This document shows positions 42,706 to 51,927 of a stretch of 64,000 nucleotides of DNA, piece after piece (within the stretch, counting starts at the first letter, position 1; every line of letters starts with the position of its first letter). Origin of the DNA: an uncultured Methanoregula sp. (GTDB taxonomy: Archaea; Halobacteriota; Methanomicrobia; Methanomicrobiales; Methanospirillaceae); NCBI RefSeq assembly GCF_963662735.1, contig NZ_OY759744.1, positions 1,158,153-1,222,152 on the forward strand, written 5' to 3'. Both the position numbers and the translations under genes were made by a program. The notes beneath the pieces were generated by a model. That model saw only the letters and a program-made list of their open reading frames with translations. It had not been told where the DNA came from and ran no database searches.

Positions 42706-44475
42706 ATGGAACAGAACTATCTCCTCGGGAACGAAGCGATCGCCCACGCCTGTGTCGAATCAGGCGTGGATTTTGTCAGCGGCTATCCTGGTACGCCTTC
42801 TTCTGAAGTGATCGATACCCTGCGCATGCAGCCGGAGCGGTCGTATTATGTGGAATGGTCGGTGAACGAGAAGGTCGCACTGGAAAATGCTCTCGCTGCC
42901 GCATGGTGCGGCGTACGGGCACTCTGCACGATGAAGCATGTCGGGCTCAACGTTGCAGCCGATCCTCTTATGACCAGCGCATACACCGGCGTCACGGGAG
43001 GTCTCGTGATCTTAAGTGCGGACGACCCGTTTGCCCACAGTTCCCAGAACGAGCAGGACACGCGCTGCTATGCTCATTTCGCCAGGATTCCCTGCCTTGA
43101 CCCCGCAAGCGTGCAGGAAGCCCACGATATGATCCGCGACGCGTTCGAACTGTCCGAGGAGTTCCACCTGCCGGTTCTGTTCCGCCCGACAACGCGCATC
43201 TGTCACTCGAAAGGCGACGTGCAGCTGGGAGAAGCGCAAAAAAGCACCCGTAAGGGGGAGTTCCACAAGGATCCCCGGCAATACGTGGTGATTCCGGTGA
43301 ATACCCGCGTCCTGCACAAGAAACTCAACGAGAAGCAGCCGGCGATCAGGAAGCGACTGGTCGAGATGGGATTCAACCGGTACGAGATTCACGGGAAGAC
43401 CGCAATCATTGCAAGCGGTATCGGGGCATCCTATGTGCAGGAACTGCTGCCTCCCGGCGTTTCGTTCATGAAGATCGGTGCATATCCGATCGATGAGGAA
43501 TGGCTCGGGAACTTCGTGCAGAAGCATGAAAAAGTCCTCGTGATCGAGGAGCTTGCCCCGGAAGTAGAAGAGATCGTGCGGCAGGTTGCCGGGTGTGTCC
43601 CGGTCTTCGGCAAGAAGAACGGGTATGCCCCCTATGAGGGCGAACTCTCCCCTCTCGCTGTAGCGGGCATCATGGAGAAGGCCGGTTTCATCCAGAAGAC
43701 CCCCTTCGCTGCGATTGAACCTGTGCAGAACCTTCCTCCCCGCCCGCCGATCCTCTGCGCAGGCTGTCTCCACCGGAGCGCGTTCTATGCTATCAAAAAG
43801 GTGTTCCGTGATGCGATTTATCCCAGCGATATCGGGTGCTACACCCTGGGACTGCAGCTCGGGGTAGTTGATACCACGATCTGCATGGGGGCGTCCATCA
43901 CGGTAGCGAGCGGTATTGCGCATTCGGGCGAATCCCGCGACGTGGTCTGCACAATCGGGGACTCAACGTTCCTGCATACCGGAATCCAGGGCCTGATGAA
44001 TGCAGTCTATAACGGGGCGAACATGACGGTCGTGATCCTCGACAACCGGATCACCGCAATGACCGGCCACCAGCCCAACCCGAATACCGGCCAGACTGCC
44101 TGCGGCGTGGAATCACCGCCCGTTTCGCTCGAGGCGATCTGCCGGGCCTGCGGCGTCAGTTTTGTTGAAGGAATAGACCCGTATGATTTCACCGGCATGG
44201 TGAACGTGCTCCAGGAAGCCAAAAAGAGAAAGGGCGTCAAGGTCATCATCGCCAAGCAGATGTGCGTCATCTCGGCCCGCCGCGCAGGTGTGAAACGCGG
44301 GCGGTATGCGGTTGATGCGGAAGCCTGCACCGGGTGCGGCACCTGCGTGCGGTTCGGGTGCCCGGCCATAGAGTTTGTCAACGAGAAAGCGCAGATCAAC
44401 GAACTCTGCAGCGGGTGTGCGGTCTGTGCCCAGCTCTGCCCTATCGGGGCTATCGGGCGGGAGGGGAAGAAATGA
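42706..44475 (+). CDS. iorA: Indolepyruvate ferredoxin oxidoreductase alpha
   Basis: Oxidatively decarboxylates aryl pyruvates with ferredoxin and TPP. The first half has GYPGTPSSEVID and the pyrimidine-binding site; the second half the TPP block GDSTFLHTGIQGLMNAVYN; two ferredoxin-type motifs (CTGCGTCVRFGCP, CSGCAVCAQLCP) end it. The ATG at 42706 gives a 589-residue protein, the usual length. GTTTTTATAAG near 42614 is a TATA box. Confidence 0.95.
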   Translation: MEQNYLLGNEAIAHACVESGVDFVSGYPGTPSSEVIDTLRMQPERSYYVEWSVNEKVALENALAAAWCGVRALCTMKHVGLNVAADPLMTSAYTGVTGGLVILSADDPFAHSSQNEQDTRCYAHFARIPCLDPASVQEAHDMIRDAFELSEEFHLPVLFRPTTRICHSKGDVQLGEAQKSTRKGEFHKDPRQYVVIPVNTRVLHKKLNEKQPAIRKRLVEMGFNRYEIHGKTAIIASGIGASYVQELLPPGVSFMKIGAYPIDEEWLGNFVQKHEKVLVIEELAPEVEEIVRQVAGCVPVFGKKNGYAPYEGELSPLAVAGIMEKAGFIQKTPFAAIEPVQNLPPRPPILCAGCLHRSAFYAIKKVFRDAIYPSDIGCYTLGLQLGVVDTTICMGASITVASGIAHSGESRDVVCTIGDSTFLHTGIQGLMNAVYNGANMTVVILDNRITAMTGHQPNPNTGQTACGVESPPVSLEAICRACGVSFVEGIDPYDFTGMVNVLQEAKKRKGVKVIIAKQMCVISARRAGVKRGRYAVDAEACTGCGTCVRFGCPAIEFVNEKAQINELCSGCAVCAQLCPIGAIGREGKK

Positions 44476-45056
44476 GCGCCAGTTTCGATATCCTGATCGT
44501 CGGCATCGGGGGACAGGGGACGATCCTTGCCTCCAATGTCCTGGGCGAGGCCTGCCTGATTGAAGGCCGGCATGTCAAAGGTGCCGAAACCCACGGTATG
44601 GCCCAGCGCGGGGGTTCTGTCGAGAGCCATATCCGTATCGGCGGGGAGTTCGGCCCCCTGATCGCACCGGGACAGGCAGATCTCCTGATCTCTTTCGATC
44701 TGCTCGAAGCGCTCCGGTACTCGCACTACCTGAAAAAAGAAGGGAAGATGGTGATCAATCGTCACCTCGTTCTTCCGACATCGGTATATACCCAGAATCT
44801 TGCAGCACCTTCCGAAGATGAGATCGTTGCAGCACTAAAAAAGCACGAACTCTGTCTTCTCGATGCCGACCGGATCGCAATGGAAGCGGGAAGCCCGCTT
44901 TCCCAGAATGTCGTGATGCTGGGTGCGGCTGCCCGGTGGATGCCGCTTAAGCCGGCAACCCTCCTCGAATCTGTCCGGAGACTTGTACCAAAGAAGACTA
45001 TCGAGATCAACACGAAAGCGTTCGAAATGGGCAGGGATGCCGGCGGGAAGAACTGA
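44472..45056 (+). CDS. iorB: Indolepyruvate ferredoxin oxidoreductase beta
   Basis: Small gamma/beta-type subunit of the same complex. It starts DILIVGIGGQGTILASNVLGEACL, a pattern of the 2-oxoacid oxidoreductase gamma domain, with GAETHGMAQRGGSVESHIRIG next. It has 194 residues. The ATG overlaps the iorA stop by four bases (ATGA). The methyltransferase gene follows directly at the stop codon. Confidence 0.94.
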   Translation: MSASFDILIVGIGGQGTILASNVLGEACLIEGRHVKGAETHGMAQRGGSVESHIRIGGEFGPLIAPGQADLLISFDLLEALRYSHYLKKEGKMVINRHLVLPTSVYTQNLAAPSEDEIVAALKKHELCLLDADRIAMEAGSPLSQNVVMLGAAARWMPLKPATLLESVRRLVPKKTIEINTKAFEMGRDAGGKN

Positions 45057-45785
45057 ATGAGACGGCGGAGTGGAGCCCCCGGTGTGGACACGGTTTGTGA
45101 AGGGGATGCGCTCAAACTCCTGCCCAAGGTACCCTCCGGGACCGTTGATCTGATCATCACGGATCCCCCGTTTGCCATCGATTTCAAAGCACAGCGGCTC
45201 AACTACAACCGGAAAGGATCGAATGTCATCGAGGGCTACCAGGAGATCCCGGAAGAGGAGTACGGGTCCTTTACCCGTAGCTGGATGGCAGAAGCAGCCC
45301 GTGTTCTGGCCCCTTCCGGAAGCATGTACGTTTTTTCCGGCTGGAACCGGCTCCGGGATATCCTGGAAGGGCTGGATGCAGCCGGGCTGACAACCATCAA
45401 CCACCTTATCTGGAAGTACCAGTTCGGCGTGTTCACGAAGAAGAAGTACGTTACCAGCCACTACCATATCCTGTTCGTGGTAAAAGATCCCAAAAAGTAC
45501 ACCTTCAACAAGATCGACCATTATCCTGAGGATGTCTGGGTTATCAACCGGGAGTACTGGAAAGGAAAGATGAAAACCCCGACGAAACTTCCTCCGGAGA
45601 TTGTTCGTAAGATTCTCCTCTATTCCAGCAATCCCGGTAATCTTGTGCTCGATCCATTCCTTGGTTCGGGAACGGTTGCGATCGTGGCACAGCAGGAAGG
45701 GCGGCATTTCCTTGGCTTCGAGGTTGTGCCGGAATATTGTGCCTTTGCCCGGGCTTCCCTGTCCCCCACGAATGGCAGGCACTGA
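45057..45785 (+). CDS. DNA methyltransferase, N6-adenine type, orphan
   Basis: A 242-residue beta-class methylase. The catalytic motif DPPF lies near residue 40 (TDPPFAIDF), and the SAM motif DPFLGSGTV near residue 205. DPPF is typical of N6-adenine enzymes. Its ATG lies directly after the iorB stop, so it rides on the iorAB transcript; no restriction nuclease adjoins. This is the second orphan methylase in the window (14836-15606 is the first). Confidence 0.9.
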   Translation: MRRRSGAPGVDTVCEGDALKLLPKVPSGTVDLIITDPPFAIDFKAQRLNYNRKGSNVIEGYQEIPEEEYGSFTRSWMAEAARVLAPSGSMYVFSGWNRLRDILEGLDAAGLTTINHLIWKYQFGVFTKKKYVTSHYHILFVVKDPKKYTFNKIDHYPEDVWVINREYWKGKMKTPTKLPPEIVRKILLYSSNPGNLVLDPFLGSGTVAIVAQQEGRHFLGFEVVPEYCAFARASLSPTNGRH

Positions 45786-45841
45786 TGGCTGAAGGTACCG
45801 GATAACGGAATTTCTGTCCGAACCCATTCATGCAGGCTTCC

Positions 45842-46145
45842 CAGAAATGAGTAAGTGCTCTTTTTTCCCGTGCCATGCAAGGGGGGTCTACCCCCCCGTC
45901 ACCTGGATCAGGGTGGGGGGGGTCACCCCCCTGCCAGAAAAAACCGGGAGGGGGGGTATGCCCCCCACCCCTCCTTGCCAAAAATGAGTGGTGGGTTGTT
46001 GTGACCACTCGCGGATCCATCGCTTCGCGTGGAATTTCCGCCGGTAACTGTTCTGGTCGGGGGATATCAGAATTGAGTAGATCCCGGGATTTTTATTATC
46101 ACAGGGGGGGGGTGCCCCCCCGACCCCCCTTCTCAAATGTGAGTA
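45842..46145. repeat. G/C-tract hairpin repeat block, second locus
   Basis: Hairpin-forming units occur as GGGGGGTCTACCCCCC (45881-45896), a GTGGGGGGGGTCACCCCCC unit (45913-45931), GAGGGGGGGTATGCCCCCC (45948-45966) and GGGGGGGGTGCCCCCCC (46104-46121). Motifs like AAATGAGTA flank them (45842-45853, 45978-45990, 46132-46145), matching CAAACATGAGTA at 12274-12285. This block extends the family seen at 12180-12485. The interval 45786-46211 has no gene other than these. Confidence 0.75.
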
Positions 46146-46211
46146 AGTTACCGGTTTTCCGCAATGCAAGAGGGATTTCTCTCTTTGAAAAATCCGTAAA
46201 AACCAAGGAAA

Positions 46212-46295
46212 CGCTGAGGGGGGGAATTGAACCCCCGAGGCACTTTCGCACCACAGGCTTTCCAGGCCTGCGCCCTACCGCTAGACTACCTCAGC
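46212..46295 (-). tRNA. tRNA-Ser (GGA)
   Basis: Minus strand. Acceptor GCTGAGG/CCTCAGC, discriminator G, anticodon stem CAGGC/GCCTG around CTGGAAA (GGA), a long variable arm (TGGTGCGAAAGTGCCTC) and T arm GGGGG-TTCAATT-CCCCC. 84 bases, no intron. Confidence 0.94.
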
Positions 46296-46336
46296 AAAAA
46301 GTGTATCCTATGTATAAGCCGGGTATTTTTTTAATG

Positions 46337-48091
46337 CTATCCCTTTCTCCAGAACCGGTTGCCCTGCCTGCCATCCGGTTTTCTCTTCTGGAACGGGGCC
46401 TGTTTTTTATCCGGGGCCTTTGCTTGGCCCGGAGCCTTCGGCATCTCTGGTTTCTTATCACGGGGGATGATCTTTTCCGATTTTGTCCAGCCACGGGTAT
46501 AGGTTCCCGGGGCCATGAATACCGTCGTGGGTGCAATGACGAGACCGGTCTGGCCCGGCGTGAACCCTGACGAGGGTACCAGTGCCCGGCCAAGGCCGAT
46601 GAACTCGTTCTTCTGCGAGAGAAGTACGACCGTCTGGCCACGTTCAAATGATGGGCAGGAGATGATGCCCACTCCTGCCAGAACCGCGCCATGACAAATG
46701 GCATCGATCGCCGTGTCGCGGACAATGACGGGCGGGACATCGGGAACTGCCCGGTCTACCGGTAGGATCATGGAGACGAGTGCGCTGCGATCCCCGGACC
46801 GCGCGGCAACAGCCGCATCCTGGACGTTGTGAAGGGTATGCATGTCCTCTTCAGTGAATGTCCCTGATCGGGTGCGGCGCAGTTCCTGCATATGCCCCCC
46901 TACGCCAAGGGCGAGCCCCATGTGGTGGCAGAGCGACCGGATGTACGTACCGGCATCGCACTTGGCCCGGAAGAGGACAAGCCTTCCATCGATATCGAGA
47001 ATCTCCATCTCAAGGATTGTCCTGATGCGGAGGTTGCGTTTCACCGCACTCTTGCGGGGCGGGCGCTGGTAGAGGCGCCCGGTGAATTCCGTTGCGACCT
47101 CGCGGATGCGTTCCGGGGAAGCGTCCCCGTGCAGGCGCATCAGGCAGACATATTCCTTGTCGTGCTGGAGCAGGAGCGGGGCAAGCCGGACCGCGTTCCC
47201 GAGCATGATCAGGATCAGGCCCGAGACCTGCGGGTCGAGCGTGCCGGAATGCCCCACCGGGCAGCCCAGCATCTTCCCCACCCAAGCCGCCACCTCGTGG
47301 CTTGACGGCCCCTTTGGTTTGTCGAGCACGATGATTCCGGACCCGCTCCACAGGTGGACCTTCTCCGGCCCTGCCGGTTCAACCGTGTCTGTCATCGTAG
47401 TATCATCTCTTCTGGCAAGATAGGCATTGAGTGCCCCCAGTGTCCCTTCGAGCGACCCGTCCCCAACGACTGCCGGAGTAACGCCAGCTTTCTGCATCGC
47501 AGCGGCCGTGATCTCCCCGATCGCCATCACCAGGAGGCCCGGGCGCGAAGTCCAGATGGCTTTCGTAAACGACATGGCGCTTGTGAACAGGATCGCATCG
47601 GCAGGGATGAGATCAAGGGTATCCCCTGTTGGCTCAAGACCATAGCACCGGAACTCGCGGACAATCCCGCCCGCCGCGGTAATTGCATCCAGAAGGGCGG
47701 GGTTCGGGACTGCCGCCCGGGGGATGCCGATACGTTTGCCAGCGATCCAATTCCCGAGGTAAGGTACGAAATCCTTTGAATAAAAACTGGGGAGCGTTTC
47801 GGTCTCGATCCCATATTCCCGAAGTTCCTTTGCGGTCTGGGGCCCGATCGCGATTATCCGGGCGTCTTTCATCCCGCTTAGCCGGGGAGCGATCAGTTTT
47901 GCCGGCAGGGCACTGGTGAAAAAAACCGCATCGAACTCGCCCCGCCCGGCCGCTGCCACAAATTCATCAATCACGTTCTGGCGGACTTCGGAACGGAGGG
48001 GGTGGACGCTGTAGCAGGTGTGCCCGGACTCTGCACAGCGCGCTGCGTCGCTCTTTTCCTTTCCGGCAAGCCGGGTGATTGCGATCTTCAT
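46337..48091 (-). CDS. cbf5: Fused uroporphyrinogen-III synthase (HemD) and tRNA/rRNA pseudouridine synthase (Cbf5)
   Basis: One frame of 584 residues. Residues 1-232 are HemD-like (MKIAITRLAG, FDAVFFTSALPAKLIAP, IGPQTAKEL, ILFTSAMSF), forming uroporphyrinogen III for F430 and corrinoids. From M233 (ATG 47395) the chain is Cbf5, the box H/ACA pseudouridine synthase: GIIVLDKPKGPSSHEV, catalytic HSGTLDPQVSGL and a PUA domain, ending in a Lys/Pro-rich tail. No stop separates the parts. It may be one fusion protein, or Cbf5 may also start at 47395. Divergent from the TctA-like gene. Confidence 0.9.
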   Translation of the reverse strand: MKIAITRLAGKEKSDAARCAESGHTCYSVHPLRSEVRQNVIDEFVAAAGRGEFDAVFFTSALPAKLIAPRLSGMKDARIIAIGPQTAKELREYGIETETLPSFYSKDFVPYLGNWIAGKRIGIPRAAVPNPALLDAITAAGGIVREFRCYGLEPTGDTLDLIPADAILFTSAMSFTKAIWTSRPGLLVMAIGEITAAAMQKAGVTPAVVGDGSLEGTLGALNAYLARRDDTTMTDTVEPAGPEKVHLWSGSGIIVLDKPKGPSSHEVAAWVGKMLGCPVGHSGTLDPQVSGLILIMLGNAVRLAPLLLQHDKEYVCLMRLHGDASPERIREVATEFTGRLYQRPPRKSAVKRNLRIRTILEMEILDIDGRLVLFRAKCDAGTYIRSLCHHMGLALGVGGHMQELRRTRSGTFTEEDMHTLHNVQDAAVAARSGDRSALVSMILPVDRAVPDVPPVIVRDTAIDAICHGAVLAGVGIISCPSFERGQTVVLLSQKNEFIGLGRALVPSSGFTPGQTGLVIAPTTVFMAPGTYTRGWTKSEKIIPRDKKPEMPKAPGQAKAPDKKQAPFQKRKPDGRQGNRFWRKG

Positions 48092-48154
48092 TACGAACTT
48101 GTCGCCTCGGGATGTTATGATGGTTGTTATGTTGGTATGCATTTCGGTTGATTT

Positions 48155-49396
48155 ATGTCCGCGCTCCCGGATCTCTTCTCCATGATAGAGATCCTGCTTG
48201 GCGTGCTCATCGGTGTGGCTCTTGGCACCCTGAGCGGGATCATCCCCGGCGTCCATGCCAACACGCTTGCCGGTGTTCTCTTAAGTCTCCAGCTTGCACT
48301 CCTTGCACTTTTTGGCCCCGTCGCTCTCGCGGGGGCAATGTTCGCTGCCCTGATCACGCATACGTTTGTGGATGCCATCCCGAGTACATTCCTTGGGATC
48401 CCGGAAGCAGATACTTCCCTTGCAGTCCTTCCTGCCCACGCGCTCTGCATGGAGGGAAATGGCGAGGAAGCGGTCCGGATAGCAGCCCTCGGGAGTGCCT
48501 GCTCCATGGTGATCGCCGTCCCGCTCTCTATCCTCTGTTTCTTTGCCCTTCCCGCACTCCAGCCTTATTTCGACTGGTGGATCGGCATCCTGCTGATCGC
48601 CTCGGTGGGGTACATGATAGTCACCAGTGAAGCGCCCGGCTGGGCGCTGGCAATCTTTATCATTTCCGGTATGCTGGGTGCATTTGCCCTTCATTACGCG
48701 TTTCTCGGATGGCATACCCTTGCTGGGGGAAGTGCAGTCCTCATGCCGCTGCTCACCGGCCTGTTTGGGATCTCTGTTCTTCTCACAGCCTCCCGGGGAA
48801 CCCTGCCGGAACAACGTTTCCAGGGATTGCGGGTAGAGGACAGGACGGTGGTGAAGTGTTCGGTTCTGGGAACCCTTGCCGGTGTTGCCGTGGGATGGCT
48901 TCCGGGACTCTCAACTGCCTCTGCAAACGGTGTGCTGGCTTCGCTTATCGGGTACGAGAAAGATCGCCGTGCCTATATTCTTGCCACCAGCGCGGCAAAT
49001 ACCGCCAATGCATTCATCGGCCTTGCCGCACTCTTTGCCCTCTCGCGGATGCGCAATGGTGTCATGGTCGCTTTGTCGGAACTCCCGTTACCCACGATGA
49101 GTGAGCTTATGGTGGTCGGGGTCCTGGCTGCATGTGCTGCATACCTGATTACCATTGGATTATCCCGCTTTGCGCACCGCCTTCACGGGATTGACAGCCG
49201 GATGCTGAACCGGGTTGTGATCGCGTTTGTTGTATGTCTCTCGTTTCTCCTTACCGGCCCTTTTGGTATGGTAATCCTTGTCCTTGCAATCGCGGTCGGT
49301 CTCGTCCCCCACCTCGTGAATGTTCCGCGGATGTATTGCATGGGGGCGATCATGGTTCCTGTCATGTTGTGGTCTTTTGGTCTGGCGTGGATCTGA
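48155..49396 (+). CDS. TctA/DUF112-family transporter permease
   Basis: A 413-residue polytopic membrane protein with roughly ten to twelve helices. The N-terminal GVALGTLSGIIPGVHANTLA and central GVAVGWLPGLSTASANGVLASL are the paired repeats of the tripartite tricarboxylate transporter large subunit (DUF112). Small and binding subunits are not nearby, which is the normal state of archaeal DUF112 proteins. The substrate may be a carboxylate. Start at 48155 or a nearby ATG. Confidence 0.8.
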   Translation: MSALPDLFSMIEILLGVLIGVALGTLSGIIPGVHANTLAGVLLSLQLALLALFGPVALAGAMFAALITHTFVDAIPSTFLGIPEADTSLAVLPAHALCMEGNGEEAVRIAALGSACSMVIAVPLSILCFFALPALQPYFDWWIGILLIASVGYMIVTSEAPGWALAIFIISGMLGAFALHYAFLGWHTLAGGSAVLMPLLTGLFGISVLLTASRGTLPEQRFQGLRVEDRTVVKCSVLGTLAGVAVGWLPGLSTASANGVLASLIGYEKDRRAYILATSAANTANAFIGLAALFALSRMRNGVMVALSELPLPTMSELMVVGVLAACAAYLITIGLSRFAHRLHGIDSRMLNRVVIAFVVCLSFLLTGPFGMVILVLAIAVGLVPHLVNVPRMYCMGAIMVPVMLWSFGLAWI

Positions 49397-49507
49397 ACCC
49401 GAATCCCCCGTCTTTACCTTTATGCCCTCACGTATCATTCCCTGCTGTTCTTCCCCGCTGTCGTGATATGCGATCTTTATACTTCCCGGCATCCTTACCT
49501 TTCTGAT

Positions 49508-50383
49508 ATGCGGTCCTACTGGTTCGGCGATCTGGATGACGGGGTATGTAAGCCGTTTTTGGGGGATGCCGCCTCACGGGCTGGCAGGGTAGCCACTCTC
49601 CGTACCAGCCTTGAGGATTTTGTTCCTCTCGCATGGGAGGATGCCGTATCGTGCGGTATCTGTACCAGCCGGGCGGAATACATCGCCTCCCTCCGGGAAG
49701 TCTGTTTTTACGCTGCGGAACAGGAGGTCCGGGAACGGTACGCAGGCAAGGATGCCGAACTCCTCCAGATGGTTCGGACTCTCGACGAGATGGACAATGT
49801 CATCAACCTGCTATCCGAGCGGGTAGTGGAGTGGCACCAGGTACGGCATCCCACCTTCTCCCGCAAATACCGCAAAACCCCGGCGCACGTCCTGATTAAA
49901 ACCATTGCAACGAAAGGCCGCGGCGCTCTCGGCAGGACCGCCAGCCAGATTGAACAACTGGCAATGGCGAGGACAGATCTTGCCCGTGAAGTCTCCGACC
50001 GGGCAAACCGGGTTATGCCCAATACCAGTGCATTAATCGGCGGACTGGTCGCAGCCCGGCTCATGGCAATTGCAGGTGGTCTTCTCCCGCTCTCCCGGCT
50101 CCCGGCAAGCGTTATCCAGGTGCTGGGTGCCCGTACGGCCCTGTTTGCCCACCTGCGAACCCAGTCCCCGTCTCCCAAGCATGGGATCATCTTCCAGCAC
50201 CGGCGGGTTCACAATGCACCCCGGGAGGTCCGCGGAAAAGTCGCCCGGGTTCTCGCAGGGAAACTTGCCATTGCTGCAAAACTCGATTATTTCCGTGGAG
50301 TAGCGGTACCGGAATTCCTTGAGACCGCCCAGGCACGTATCGATGCCACGGGTGCTGGTACCGGCCCGAAGGAGCAGCCATGA
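49508..50383 (+). CDS. nop5: Box C/D RNP protein Nop5
   Basis: Scaffold of the box C/D RNP that guides 2'-O-methylation. The protein has a shortened N-terminal domain, then a coiled-coil domain (MDNVINLLSERVVEWHQVRHP) and the Nop domain with MPNTSALIGGLVAARLMAIAGGL, RLPASVIQVLGA and PKHGIIFQH. It has 291 residues, shorter than usual, mainly at the N-terminus and tail. The ATG at 49508 matches the family start. It overlaps flpA by four bases. Confidence 0.93.
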   Translation: MRSYWFGDLDDGVCKPFLGDAASRAGRVATLRTSLEDFVPLAWEDAVSCGICTSRAEYIASLREVCFYAAEQEVRERYAGKDAELLQMVRTLDEMDNVINLLSERVVEWHQVRHPTFSRKYRKTPAHVLIKTIATKGRGALGRTASQIEQLAMARTDLAREVSDRANRVMPNTSALIGGLVAARLMAIAGGLLPLSRLPASVIQVLGARTALFAHLRTQSPSPKHGIIFQHRRVHNAPREVRGKVARVLAGKLAIAAKLDYFRGVAVPEFLETAQARIDATGAGTGPKEQP

Positions 50384-51018
50384 TCCGTATCGGTGACGTG
50401 CTGGTATCCCGTGGGGAGGGGGATGTCTACGGCGAGCGTACACTTGCCGGTGCCCGGGTCTGGGACCCGTACCGGAGCAAGCTCGCGGCGTTGTATTACG
50501 TCGGGACCGGCGTTGAACTGACCCCGGAGATGCGGGTACTCTACCTCGGGGCGGCAAACGGTACGACCGTATCCCATGTTGCGGATTACACGGACGTGGT
50601 CTATTCTGTAGAATTCGCTCCGCATCCCATGCAGGATCTTCTGGAAGTGGCCCGGAGGCGCAAAAATATCGTGCCGATCATGGCGGATGCATGCCGCCCG
50701 GAACAGTACGCACCCCTGGTGGAAGCCGTCGACCTGCTCTACCAGGATGTTGCCCAGCCGGACCAGGCAGATATTGCGATAAGGAACTGCGTGTTCCTGA
50801 AAGAAGGCGGAACGCTGATACTCATGCTCAAGACGCGGAGTGTCGATGTGCGAAAAGAGCCAGGAGTGGTATTCCAGGATACCGTTGCAGCCCTTGAGGC
50901 AGCCGGGCTTCTGATCGGGGAACAGGTCTGGCTCGTTCCGTACCACCAGGATCATGCAGCCATAATCTGCACGAAACCCGGGTCGGGACAGAACACAGGG
51001 AGGCGCGGCGATGAGTGA
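50380..51018 (+). CDS. flpA: Fibrillarin-like rRNA/tRNA 2'-O-methyltransferase
   Basis: SAM-dependent catalytic subunit of the box C/D RNP. Recognised parts are the N-terminal DVYGERTLAG and WDPYRSKLAALY, SAM motif VLYLGAANGTTVSHVADY, VYSVEFAP, IVPIMADACRPEQY and LYQDVAQPDQADI with the catalytic Asp. It has 212 residues and overlaps nop5 (ATGA) and the next gene. Confidence 0.95.
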   Translation: MIRIGDVLVSRGEGDVYGERTLAGARVWDPYRSKLAALYYVGTGVELTPEMRVLYLGAANGTTVSHVADYTDVVYSVEFAPHPMQDLLEVARRRKNIVPIMADACRPEQYAPLVEAVDLLYQDVAQPDQADIAIRNCVFLKEGGTLILMLKTRSVDVRKEPGVVFQDTVAALEAAGLLIGEQVWLVPYHQDHAAIICTKPGSGQNTGRRGDE

Positions 51019-51730
51019 CGGGATTCGGGTTTACTCCGGGGCGGGGGCTCTGTCGGTTTTTGCAATCATCCTTCTTGTCATTCTCGTCATCCTCCTGATC
51101 CCCCTCCTTCTCCTTGGAGTCATTGGCGCAGCATTCACCCGGCTTGGCTTTTCCTGGATAGCCGCAATAGCTGTAGTCCTCCTGATGCTGTTTGGGAGTT
51201 TTATCAACATCCCGGTTTACCGGGTAAAGCGCGATATGATCCGGGTCTCCTGTGATAATCCATCCGGGTTTGATATCCCCGCCCCATTCATCTTGCAGCA
51301 GGTCTGGGAAACCCTGATATCCGTCAACTTCGGGGGGGCGGTGATTCCCGTATGTATCGCGATCTACCTGGTATACCAGGCAAACCAGATCACCGGCAAC
51401 TCCCTTCTCCTGCCGGCAACCGTTTGTCTTGTGGCCGTTGCCGGAGTATCCTTTGTTGCAACCCGGATGGTAAGCGGGTATGGTTTCAAAGTTCCCCTGA
51501 TCATGCCGGCATTGACTGCTCTCCTCATAGGAGTTCTCATATCCGGAGGAACGGGTCTGGCAGCGGCCGTGCCCGCTTGCGCAGGCGGGATACTTGGCAC
51601 CCTGATCGGTGGTAATATTGCCCACCTCTTCAGGATAAAAGACCTCGAAATTCCCCTGGTAAGTATCGGGGGCGCCGGGACGTTTGGTGCCGTATTTCTT
51701 TGCTGCATCCTGCCGGCGCTGATTGCATAA
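51011..51730 (+). CDS. DUF1614 integral membrane protein
   Basis: A 239-residue protein with six or seven hydrophobic helices. The long N-terminal helix (IILLVILVILLIPLLLLGVIG), then AFTRLGFSWIAA, GSFINIPVYRV and a C-terminal GNIAHLFRIKDLE match DUF1614. Function is unknown. It overlaps flpA by eight bases and is probably the last gene of the nop5-flpA operon. Confidence 0.8.
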   Translation: MSDGIRVYSGAGALSVFAIILLVILVILLIPLLLLGVIGAAFTRLGFSWIAAIAVVLLMLFGSFINIPVYRVKRDMIRVSCDNPSGFDIPAPFILQQVWETLISVNFGGAVIPVCIAIYLVYQANQITGNSLLLPATVCLVAVAGVSFVATRMVSGYGFKVPLIMPALTALLIGVLISGGTGLAAAVPACAGGILGTLIGGNIAHLFRIKDLEIPLVSIGGAGTFGAVFLCCILPALIA

Positions 51731-51791
51731 ACGACGAATCACTTTTTTGACCGGGCGGATCCTTCCGTATCCAGAGAAACGCAAGAAGAAG

Positions 51792-51864
51792 TAGCCCGGA
51801 GCAGATTCGAACTGCTGTCGGGGGATCCAGAGTCCCCCATGATTGACCGCTACACTACCGGGCT
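51792..51864 (-). tRNA. tRNA-Gln (CTG)
   Basis: Minus strand. Acceptor AGCCCGG/CCGGGCT, anticodon stem GGGGA/TCCCC around CTCTGGA (CTG), T arm AGCAG-TTCGAAT-CTGCT, discriminator A. No intron. Confidence 0.93.
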
Positions 51865-51927
51865 ATGTGCCTCATACTTTTTGCCGCTGTTGCCTAATTA
51901 AGGTGACGGAACACCGGCCCGTACCGG

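Noticed and set aside
43012-43923. 303-residue open frame antisense to iorA.
   Set aside because: Complementary shadow of a GC-rich gene; Asp/His-rich composition but no domains.
44835-45827. 330-residue open frame antisense to iorB and the methyltransferase.
   Set aside because: Same explanation as other antisense frames; spans two recognised genes.
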